A DNA stretch of 64,000 bases from an uncultured Lachnospiraceae bacterium (GTDB taxonomy: Bacteria; Bacillota; Clostridia; Lachnospirales; Lachnospiraceae). The position numbers and the translations under genes are program-made. Under the pieces are notes generated by a model. It was not told the DNA's origin. It ran no database searches and saw nothing but the letters and a program-made list of their open reading frames with translations. Positions within the stretch are counted from its first letter, which is position 1; every line of letters begins with the position of its first letter. Location of the stretch: NCBI GenBank assembly GCA_947630005.1, contig CANRGB010000002.1, forward strand, positions 1 to 64,000. Direction: 5' to 3'. Shown here in pieces: positions 8,262-15,600 of the stretch.

Positions 8262-8498
8262 ATGAGGAAAAAGAAACACAAGTATTACAATCCTGCAGAC
8301 GCGAGAGCATTATTCAGGGAACTGCGCGGTTATGAGAGGGAAGGTACACAGCTCTTTCTGGATGGTTATCCGTGCGGAACGGAGGACATCGTAAACGCCT
8401 GCATGTTTGCTGAAGAACAGGTTTATATGCGGGACTTTATCAGTGACGACAAAGAGAAGATCAAGAGGATTAATTTCGTGAAAGTCGATCAGAAGTAA
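8262..8498 (+). CDS. Small hypothetical protein (78 aa)
   Basis: A 78-residue basic/acidic soluble protein (MRKKKHKYYNPADARALFRE...). It is read as real because of an AGGCAGGAAAA ribosome site, neighbour-like codon use and a compact protein-like composition. I do not recognise a family. It has no signal peptide or membrane segment; EDIVNACMFAEEQVYMRDF suggests a small helical fold. It stands alone between the mecA gap and the GH18 gene. Confidence 0.6.
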   Translation: MRKKKHKYYNPADARALFRELRGYEREGTQLFLDGYPCGTEDIVNACMFAEEQVYMRDFISDDKEKIKRINFVKVDQK

Positions 8499-8708
8499 CA
8501 ACGGCGAAACAAAGACAGGAAAGGAGAAAGCCGTCAGGCGACCGTTTCCCCTTGTGCACCGGCGGCCTCCGGCTGCTGTCTGCTTTGGACTTCTTAATTT
8601 TTTATAAAATGCGCGAATTTAAACGCAGATCATCGGATTTATGTTATAACTGAGAGAGTCACGCAAAACGGTTAAAAACCAGTCAGGTAACAGGAAAGGG
8701 GCAGCACA

Positions 8709-10424
8709 GTGAAGAAAACGGGAAAAAAGACCCCAAAAGCAGGGGCGGCAAGGGCAGCGGCGATCGCGGTCTGCGTCGTGCTGGCGGGGATTATCATATA
8801 TGCGGCCGTCAGATATGTGCCCACGCGGAAGCGAATGGGAGCGGATGAATATTTCGGCACGCTGAAAGAGGATGAACTGGCGGTGGTCGCGGAGGACCAT
8901 GTGGCGAAGGAGCGGGCGCGCTGGATCGACGACGCGCTGTATGTGGATTACGGCCTCGTCCGAAGCGAGCTGAATCCGCGCTTTTACTGGGATGATTCGG
9001 AGGGACTGATGCTGTTTACGACGGCGCTTGAGGTCTATGAGATCGCTCCGGACAGCGCTTCCTACACAGTGGACGGTAAGGAACAGGACGCCGGCCATGT
9101 GATCGTGCAGAACGCGGACGGCGGAATGTATCTGTCGCTGGATTTCCTCTGTGAACACTCGGATTTTACATACGAGATATTTGAGGATCCCGCGAGGCTT
9201 GTGATCACGTTCGGGGGCGTAACGAGGACGGAGGCGGCGGTCGTGAAAAAAACGGCTGTCCGGTATCGGGGCGGGATCAAGAGCCCGATCCTGACGGAAG
9301 TCCCGAAGGGGACCAAGGTTGTGGTTCTGCAGCAGCTGGAGAACTGGTCCGAGGTGGCCGCGCCGGACGGATATATCGGCTATCTGAAAAACAGCTGTCT
9401 GGGAGAGACGGAGGAGTCCGCGCGGGATTCCGTCTATACCGGCCCGGAATACACCAGCTTATCGATGGACGGACGCGTGGATCTTGTCTGGCATCAGATC
9501 GACCTTAAGGAGATGAACGATAATTTTGAGAAAGATACCGCTGCCATGAGCGGAGTGAACGTCATCTCGCCGACCTGGTATTTCCTCTCCGACAGCGAGG
9601 GAGCCATTGATTCCTTTGCGGATGTTTCCTATGTGGAGAAAGCGCACGCGGCGGGCCTTCAGGTCTGGGCGCTGATCAGTAATTTCAGCCAGAATGTCAG
9701 CACGAGCGAGCTGCTGGCGTCGAGAAAGGCGCGGAAGCGGGTGCAGGAGTATCTGATCTCGGAGGCGCTGACTGTCGGATTTGACGGGATCAATATCGAT
9801 TTTGAAGGGATCGCGGAGAGCGCCGGATACGATTACGTTCAGTTCATGCGGGAGCTGTCCATACTCTGCCGCAGGGAGGGACTGTTCCTCTCCGTGGACG
9901 TCCCGGTTCCGATGGATTTCTCGCGCCATTATGACAGAAAGGAGCTCGGAGTCGTCTGCGATTATGTGATCATGATGGGCTACGACGAGCATTACGCCGG
10001 CTCCGATATCACCGGAAGTGTGGCCTCCCTTGACTTTGAGCGGACCGGGATCGCGAACATGCTCCGGGAGGTGCCGAAAGAAAAAGTGGTCAGCGCGATT
10101 CCTTTCTATACGCGGCTCTGGTATACCGAGACGTACGCGGACGGTACGACGAACGTCACGAGCAGGGCGCTCGGCATGGGAAGGGCGTGGGAGATTCTCG
10201 AGGAGAACGGCGTGACGGCCGTCTGGGACGAGTCCGCCGAGCAGCCGTACGGCGAGTGGACGGATGCGGAAGGACTTTTCTGCCAGCTGTGGCTTGAGGA
10301 CGATTCCACGGTGGCGGAGCGGGCTTCGCTCGTAAAAGAAAACGACCTCGGCGGCATAGCCGCGTGGGTGCTGGGAAACGAGCTGGATTATGTCTGGAAA
10401 GTGATCACGGAAAACATCGGATGA
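8709..10424 (+). CDS. Membrane-anchored glycoside hydrolase family 18 protein with SH3-like domain
   Basis: A 571-residue protein with an N-terminal signal anchor (about residues 14-36), then a 130-residue region like copper-amine-oxidase/stalk N-domains. Next comes an SH3-type segment (about 180-230, with VPKGTKVVVLQQLENW) and a C-terminal GH18 barrel. The catalytic motif DGINIDFEG lies near residues 358-366 and has the expected D-x-D-x-E with its acid/base Glu. Relatives such as YaaH/YdhD-type proteins act on peptidoglycan or chitin-like N-acetylglucosamine polymers. An outer-surface cell-wall hydrolase is likely; the true substrate is unknown. The start is GTG at 8709 after GGAAAGGGG. It appears monocistronic, with a 3' inverted repeat at 10436-10471. 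Confidence 0.87.
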   Translation: MKKTGKKTPKAGAARAAAIAVCVVLAGIIIYAAVRYVPTRKRMGADEYFGTLKEDELAVVAEDHVAKERARWIDDALYVDYGLVRSELNPRFYWDDSEGLMLFTTALEVYEIAPDSASYTVDGKEQDAGHVIVQNADGGMYLSLDFLCEHSDFTYEIFEDPARLVITFGGVTRTEAAVVKKTAVRYRGGIKSPILTEVPKGTKVVVLQQLENWSEVAAPDGYIGYLKNSCLGETEESARDSVYTGPEYTSLSMDGRVDLVWHQIDLKEMNDNFEKDTAAMSGVNVISPTWYFLSDSEGAIDSFADVSYVEKAHAAGLQVWALISNFSQNVSTSELLASRKARKRVQEYLISEALTVGFDGINIDFEGIAESAGYDYVQFMRELSILCRREGLFLSVDVPVPMDFSRHYDRKELGVVCDYVIMMGYDEHYAGSDITGSVASLDFERTGIANMLREVPKEKVVSAIPFYTRLWYTETYADGTTNVTSRALGMGRAWEILEENGVTAVWDESAEQPYGEWTDAEGLFCQLWLEDDSTVAERASLVKENDLGGIAAWVLGNELDYVWKVITENIG

Positions 10425-10435
10425 AAAGCAGAATG

Positions 10436-10471
10436 GCCGCGCGGAGATTTTTTAAAAAATTTCCGCGGCGC
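10436..10471. terminator. Inverted repeat after the GH18 gene
   Basis: GCCGCGCGGA...TTTCCGCGGCGC with an A/T-rich centre (TTTTTTAAAAAAT) forms a long hairpin 12 bases after the stop. There is no clean T-run afterwards, so it may protect the RNA 3' end rather than terminate. Confidence 0.4.
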
Positions 10472-10537
10472 ACATATTTTCCTGTAAAGAAGAGATAATA
10501 GGATTGTGACATAATTCATTTACAGGAGGCCATAAAA

Positions 10538-10723
10538 ATGTCTAAGAACACGAACAATACGAACAATACGAACGCATCAAACAGCACGGGCAGCTCTAAC
10601 GGCTCCGGAAATACGAACGCGAAGAACTGCGGAAACTGCAGCAGTTCAAACTCCAAAAATAAGTCCGGCAGCAGGACGTCCGGAAATACGGCGGACAGCA
10701 GTTCCTCAAACAGCGAATACTGA
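10538..10723 (+). CDS. 61-residue Asn/Ser/Gly/Thr-rich small protein
   Basis: The gene has an excellent ribosome site (ACAGGAGG, 9 bases before ATG) and its own terminator, so it is likely expressed. The product starts MSKNTNNTNNTN and consists almost wholly of Asn, Ser, Thr, Gly and Lys, with one CGNC pair of cysteines (around residues 31-34) and an acidic SEY end. It has no signal peptide or hydrophobic core and should be disordered. Similar Asn/Ser-rich micro-proteins are, as I recall, common in Lachnospiraceae with no known role; metal or nucleic-acid binding through the Cys pair is only a guess. Confidence 0.7.
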   Translation: MSKNTNNTNNTNASNSTGSSNGSGNTNAKNCGNCSSSNSKNKSGSRTSGNTADSSSSNSEY

Positions 10724-10778
10724 TCCGGCGCGCAGGAATTAAAAAGAAGAATTAAAAATCAGAAAGAAAATCCTTAAG

Positions 10779-10818
10779 GACAGAGGAAAGACGGGAAACC
10801 GCCTTCCTCTGTCTTTTT
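10779..10818 (+). terminator. Intrinsic terminator after the Asn/Ser-rich gene
   Basis: Stem GACAGAGGAA / TTCCTCTGTC followed by TTTTT. Two bases later the terminator-associated palindromic repeat begins at 10821. Confidence 0.9.
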
Positions 10819-10820
10819 CT

Positions 10821-10874
10821 ATGCGCAGGCCCGCATGAGGAAACCAGCTGCTGGCGCAGCATGCGGGCCGCGCG
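10821..10874 (+). repeat. Terminator-associated palindromic repeat, copy 2
   Basis: Reads ATGCGCAGGCCCGCAT...AGCTGCTGGCGCAGCATGCGGGCC. The outer arms GGCCCGCAT/ATGCGGGCC enclose the inner arms CAGCTG/CAGC. It lies directly after the T-run of the terminator at 10779-10818, the same arrangement as at the other copies. Confidence 0.85.
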
Positions 10875-11015
10875 ATATTTATTAAAAATAAAATTCCTGC
10901 GGGCAGTATGCTTTGTTTAGATGATGATCGATGAACCGGAAAAGTATACTTTGAGTTTCTTTACAGTTGGAGAAAAAACAGAGAAAATAAGGACTAAGAA
11001 AGGAGGGAATTCAGC

Positions 11016-12602
11016 ATGATTGAAGTTGTACTTTTTTTAGTTGCGGCTTATCTGATCTACCTGTTTATCACCCGCGTGCTGCCGGTTCTGCTTGCGGGCG
11101 GAGGCATTCTGATCCTGACGGTCATCGGGATCGCGTTTCTGGCAGGAGCTCTGATCGGTCTTGCTGTGGCCGTCAGAAATTATGCCCGGGCGATCACGGA
11201 GCATGTGGATTTTTCCGAATGGGAATGGAAAAAGGACAGCGAGCCCGCGGTGAGGAGCTATTTCTTTGGCCCGGGCTACCAGCAGCTGAGGGAGACCATC
11301 GCCGACGCGTTTAAACGGAACCGGGCGGAACAGAAGAAACATAAAAACGCGTTTCTGCCATTTCGGATTGCCCTGTTCATCTGCGTCAATCTGTTTGGAA
11401 CGGTTATTATGATCATATTCGCGGCAATACACGGAACCGTTACGACACTGGTCATGATGATTACCTATGTTGTGTTCACGGTTGTCTGGGCGCTTGACCG
11501 CGTATATCTCCAGATTCGCCGGATCCGCTCCGTATGTCCGGTCTGTAAAAAGAGGTCGCTGATTCCGTATTTTGTCTGTCCGCAGTGCGGGGAAATCCAT
11601 AAAAAGCTGGTGCCGGGGCCCTACGGGATCCTGAATCATACCTGTGTCTGCGGATACAGCCTGCCTGCCACTTTCTTTAACGGGAGATCTCAGCTGGATT
11701 CCAAATGTCCGTGCGGGGCCATGCTTGTCGCCTCAGATGCGGTTCAGATCGGAATTCAGCTGATCGGAGGAAGCAAGTCGGGCAAGAGCGTTCTGCTGGC
11801 CGCTCTGTTTCATGAATATCTGGAAAGGCTGAAACGTGTAAAGTCGCTTCATATGGAGATTACCGATGAGTACAGACCGTACTTTGACGAACTGGAAGAC
11901 TGGTACAAGGGCGGCGAAGCTCCGCCGACGGAATATATGAACTCGCGGATGTATCCGATTCTTCTTAAGAAGAAAAAAGGGATTAAAAAACAGCTCTCTG
12001 TTTATGATATCGCAGGCGAAATGTTTGACGGCGTGACGGCGCGGAATGAGGTTCTGCAGGAGCAGTTCCACTACTGCAGCGGACTGATGTTCCTGATTGA
12101 TCCGTTCAGTGACGGAAATCTGCGCAGCGGCCGCATCCGGGCCGGCGGGACGCTCGGGGAGTTCAGCAATATGAAGCCGGATGAGGTGGCCACAAACTTC
12201 ATCAATTATCTGGTCAGTACCGGACATGCCAGGACAAGCGAACGTCTGGCGGTTCCGATGGCGGTGATGATCGTCAAGAGCGATATCACGGAGGTCAGGA
12301 GGGTCATCGGCCCGGCGAGACTGAACGCCATGGTAAAACGGGGAGAATATACCGGTTATGAACAGGCCAGAGACGCGGAATGCAGGAAGTTTCTGGTGGA
12401 TATCGGACTGGATCTTGCCGTCAGCACGCTGGAAGCAAAATTTTCCAACCTGCACTATTTTCCGGTGAGCGCGATGGGGCACAGCCCGGACGGCGATCCG
12501 TATGAACCCTGGGGAATCATGGAGGCCATGGACTGGATTATGGCGCAGGCGGACAGTGAGCTGAACTCCATGATCCGGACAGTGAATGTTCAGAGGGCAT
12601 AG
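11016..12602 (+). CDS. Membrane zinc-ribbon GTPase-like protein (DO-GTPase2-like)
   Basis: First gene of the long chaperone/NTPase run (528 residues). Two hydrophobic segments lie at the N-terminus (about 3-53) and two more at about 115-158, so it is membrane-bound. Next are paired zinc-ribbon cysteines (CPVCKKRS, CPQCGE, CVCGYS, CPCGAM; about residues 174-240). The C-terminal half is a P-loop NTPase: GGSKSGKS near residue 252, a switch-like DIAGEMF near 331 and a VKSD motif near 418 in the place of the GTPase N/T-K-x-D. The D-x-A-G-E version and the pairing with a second GTPase at 21084 resemble the double-GTPase families described with GAP1 in bacterial conflict systems. The ATG follows AAGGAGGG. 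Function unproven. Confidence 0.65.
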   Translation: MIEVVLFLVAAYLIYLFITRVLPVLLAGGGILILTVIGIAFLAGALIGLAVAVRNYARAITEHVDFSEWEWKKDSEPAVRSYFFGPGYQQLRETIADAFKRNRAEQKKHKNAFLPFRIALFICVNLFGTVIMIIFAAIHGTVTTLVMMITYVVFTVVWALDRVYLQIRRIRSVCPVCKKRSLIPYFVCPQCGEIHKKLVPGPYGILNHTCVCGYSLPATFFNGRSQLDSKCPCGAMLVASDAVQIGIQLIGGSKSGKSVLLAALFHEYLERLKRVKSLHMEITDEYRPYFDELEDWYKGGEAPPTEYMNSRMYPILLKKKKGIKKQLSVYDIAGEMFDGVTARNEVLQEQFHYCSGLMFLIDPFSDGNLRSGRIRAGGTLGEFSNMKPDEVATNFINYLVSTGHARTSERLAVPMAVMIVKSDITEVRRVIGPARLNAMVKRGEYTGYEQARDAECRKFLVDIGLDLAVSTLEAKFSNLHYFPVSAMGHSPDGDPYEPWGIMEAMDWIMAQADSELNSMIRTVNVQRA

Positions 12603-12632
12603 AAAACACGCATAAAGAAAAGGAGGAGAAAT

Positions 12633-13796
12633 ATGCCGTTAGATGAAAAAATCAGGCAGAACGCCGCAAAAACAGGTGCCGCCGGCACACGGGACCAGAC
12701 CTGGACGGCGGTTCCGGACAGAGCATCCCAGTATGAAGAACCAGATCCGGACAGACAGTTCCGGTCGGAAGAACCGATTCCGGACAGGGCATCCTGGTAT
12801 GAGGAGCCGGATCCGTCGGCGCCCGATGTGATCCCGATCAGTCCTGTTTCTGAGGCGTACGGCGCCGGACTCCGCAAAGTGTCTGACGCGCTGGATGAGA
12901 TCACCCGTCAGCTGAGCGCCCTTCAGGAAAAAAGCGGGACGGAAGATATAAGCCGGCGGATGGACAGCCTGCGCGAGAAGATCGATGGGCTGGATGCGGG
13001 ACGCCAGATGAGCGCTCTGATGGAGAAGATCGGTGCTCTGGAAGTGACGGCGGCGGAGATCAGGGAGAAGCAGGCCAGAAATGACAGACAGCTGGCCCAG
13101 TATATCAAAGAAAACGTGAATTTCCAGATTCAGGTCCGCCAGGGAATGCAGGAGGAGCTTGAAGAATTCCGCAAAGAGAAAAAAGGGGATCAGTACAACG
13201 CGATCCTCAGGGAGCTCGCGGATATCTTTTCTGTGTACAAGCCTCTGCTGCTTGACGGTTCCGATCCGGATAAGCTTCCGAAAAATATCGGCGCCCTGTT
13301 CGATCAGCTGAAGGACCTGATGTATGATTACGGAGCAGAAACCTTCCAGAGCAGCCCCGGAACGGAGCGGACGCCGCGCATGAGCAAGGTGATCCGGAAA
13401 GTTCCGACGGGGGACAGAACAAAGCACAACCTGATCGCGCGGAGCAGCCGTCCGGGCGTCAGGAAGGGAAAACTGCTGCTGAGCGAAGAGTATGTGGATC
13501 TGTATGTCTATGACGAAGCGCTGGACGTTCCGCAGCCGGAACCGGCGCCCGGCGAAGCGTCGGAGCAGCAGATGAAAGACGAAGCTTCGGAGGACGGGAA
13601 TTCCGATGAGGCGTCAGATGGAACGTGGCCGGGGAAAGATCCGGAAGCGGGGGCCTCCGGATGGACGCCGGAAGATCCGGAAGCGGAGGCCTCAGGACCG
13701 GGGCAGGAGGATCCGGAGACGGGAACCGCCGGGGAGTCTAAAGACGAAAATCCCGGCGCGGCAGAAGGAGAAGACAAAAACGGCGCTTCCGAATAA
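12633..13796 (+). CDS. GrpE-like nucleotide exchange factor with coiled coil and acidic tail
   Basis: A 387-residue cytoplasmic protein, 30 bases after the GTPase gene and 48 before an Hsp70. The N-terminus has three imperfect repeats (PDRASQYEEPDPD; SEEPIPDRASWYEEPDP). Residues 75-170 are a predicted long coiled coil (ALDEITRQLSALQEK...). Residues 185-295 follow the GrpE pattern: a helix pair (ILRELADIFSVYKPLL), then YGAETFQS, then a small beta domain ending RPGVRKGKLLLSEEYVDLYV, like the GrpE end RPGY..g.vLRpa.V.V. The last 95 residues are acidic repeats of DPEA and EDPE. Position beside two Hsp70 genes supports an exchange-factor role. The GrpE link is by pattern only. Confidence 0.6.
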   Translation: MPLDEKIRQNAAKTGAAGTRDQTWTAVPDRASQYEEPDPDRQFRSEEPIPDRASWYEEPDPSAPDVIPISPVSEAYGAGLRKVSDALDEITRQLSALQEKSGTEDISRRMDSLREKIDGLDAGRQMSALMEKIGALEVTAAEIREKQARNDRQLAQYIKENVNFQIQVRQGMQEELEEFRKEKKGDQYNAILRELADIFSVYKPLLLDGSDPDKLPKNIGALFDQLKDLMYDYGAETFQSSPGTERTPRMSKVIRKVPTGDRTKHNLIARSSRPGVRKGKLLLSEEYVDLYVYDEALDVPQPEPAPGEASEQQMKDEASEDGNSDEASDGTWPGKDPEAGASGWTPEDPEAEASGPGQEDPETGTAGESKDENPGAAEGEDKNGASE

Positions 13797-13844
13797 ATTC
13801 GGAACACGCCGCGGAATATTTATCACAGACAGGAGGAAAAAATT

Positions 13845-15497
13845 ATGGGTGTTGTACACGGTGTTGATCTTGGGACCACAAATTCCTGTATCGCCAGACT
13901 GGATGATCACGAGAATCCTATTGTTATCCAGAATCTGGCAGAGGCGGGAGACACGGTTGCCTCGGCGGTATATTTTGAGAGTGAAAGCAATGTGATCGTC
14001 GGCGCTGCCGCTAAGGATATGGTAGAGGAGGACGGAGAACATGTCGTCCAGTTCGTCAAGCGGGAGATCGGCAAAAAAGACGGACGGACTTATGAATTTT
14101 ACGGGAAAAAGTACACGCCGGTCGAGATCAGCGCCCTGATTCTGCAGAGGCTGAAAAACATGGCGGAGGAGCAGGGCGAAAAGGTAGAGAAGGTTGTTAT
14201 CACATGTCCCGCTTATTTCGGGATTGAGGAGAGGAACGCGACGAGGGCCGCGGGCGAACTGATCGGCCTGGAGGTGCTGGACATCGTAAACGAACCGACG
14301 GCCGCCGCGCTCAGCTACTGCGCAAGGCAGTTTAAGGAGGAGCGGACGCTCATGGTCTATGACCTTGGCGGCGGCACTTTCGACGTCACAATCATGCGGA
14401 TGTCCCTGGCGGAGAACGAGGAGGGGCAGGAGGTTCAGAGAGTTACGGTCGTGGCCAGCGGCGGAAACGACAGGCTCGGCGGAAAGGACTGGGACGATAT
14501 CCTCTACGGTATGATCGAGTCCGTCTGCTGCGAGGAGAACGGGCTTACCCCGAAAGAGCTGGAACCGGAGACGAGACAGTCAATCCGCAGCAAGGTGGAA
14601 ACGACAAAGAAAAAGCTCAGCAGCGCCGAGAGCGCGAAGGTCAAAGTGTCCGTGAACGGGCAGATAACGAATGTCGTCATTTCCAGGGAAGAATTTGAGC
14701 AGATGACCGCGCCGAAGGTAGCGCAGACGATGGGTTATGTCGAAAACGTTCTGAAGGAAGCGGGGAATCCGCAGCTGGATTTCGTGCTTCTGGTCGGCGG
14801 TTCCACCTTTATGCCGATGATCCGGAACGCGGTGGAGGCAAGGTTTTCCGGGATCCCGGTGAATCTTTACGAGCCGAACCTCGCGGTCGCGAAGGGCGCC
14901 GCGATCTATGCCCACATGATTGTGGAGGAACCCGAGACTGAGCCGGCGCCGAGCCCGGACCCGGTTCCGAATCCGGATCCGACGCCGAATCCGGATCCGC
15001 ACGGGGAAGAAAAGGAGATCGTCAAGCCTCCCATTGATATCGTGGACCAGCTCCCGAGATCTTTCGGTCCCGGCGTGCTGAATGAGAACAACGAGTACAT
15101 CATTGACAACCTGGTCAAGAAAGGAAGCACCTCTCCGACAGAGGTGAAAAGAGAATATTACACGCCGCGTGACAATATGAAGATGATACGTCTGAAAGTA
15201 TTTGAAAGCATGAGCCTTGACGACGTGGTCATCCCGTGCGAGGACGGACAGGGCAATCCGATGCCTTCCGATCCGGCGTACGCGGTCAAATATCTGGGAC
15301 GTCTTGAGATGGAGATGCCTCCGGGAACGCCGGCGGATTCCAAGATCCTTGTGACTTTCCGCGCGGATATGACGGGGATCCACGTGAAAACGCTCGATGT
15401 GCGTTCCGGAACCGAGAAAGAGGAGGAGATCAGCTTCCTCTCCGATGTTGACAAGGAGAACAGCCCCGTTCACACGCTTCGCGTAGACGGAGAATAA
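13845..15497 (+). CDS. Hsp70 (DnaK)-type chaperone, reduced form
   Basis: A 550-residue Hsp70. The ATPase domain (about 1-360) has GVDLGTTNSCIA, KREIGKKDGR, VNEPTAAALSY, YDLGGGTFDVT and VGGSTFMP. Normal DnaK is about 610-640 residues. Here the ATPase domain is joined by a Pro/Asp linker (PNPDPTPNPDP, about 365-387) to an atypical C-terminal beta domain with no helical lid. The usual DVLPLSLG-type linker and substrate-binding pattern are not seen, so it probably does not bind clients like housekeeping DnaK. Lies in the operon between the GrpE-like and Hsp70-vWA genes. RBS CAGGAGG. Confidence 0.9.
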   Translation: MGVVHGVDLGTTNSCIARLDDHENPIVIQNLAEAGDTVASAVYFESESNVIVGAAAKDMVEEDGEHVVQFVKREIGKKDGRTYEFYGKKYTPVEISALILQRLKNMAEEQGEKVEKVVITCPAYFGIEERNATRAAGELIGLEVLDIVNEPTAAALSYCARQFKEERTLMVYDLGGGTFDVTIMRMSLAENEEGQEVQRVTVVASGGNDRLGGKDWDDILYGMIESVCCEENGLTPKELEPETRQSIRSKVETTKKKLSSAESAKVKVSVNGQITNVVISREEFEQMTAPKVAQTMGYVENVLKEAGNPQLDFVLLVGGSTFMPMIRNAVEARFSGIPVNLYEPNLAVAKGAAIYAHMIVEEPETEPAPSPDPVPNPDPTPNPDPHGEEKEIVKPPIDIVDQLPRSFGPGVLNENNEYIIDNLVKKGSTSPTEVKREYYTPRDNMKMIRLKVFESMSLDDVVIPCEDGQGNPMPSDPAYAVKYLGRLEMEMPPGTPADSKILVTFRADMTGIHVKTLDVRSGTEKEEEISFLSDVDKENSPVHTLRVDGE

Positions 15498-15600
15498 AAA
15501 TATGCCGCGGCCTGCGTGCGGCAGGCCGCGGCAAAATAAAAGAGGCGGATAATGACTGACGTTTTGCGGGGCAGGCTGTAACCCGAATGGAGGAGAGAAA

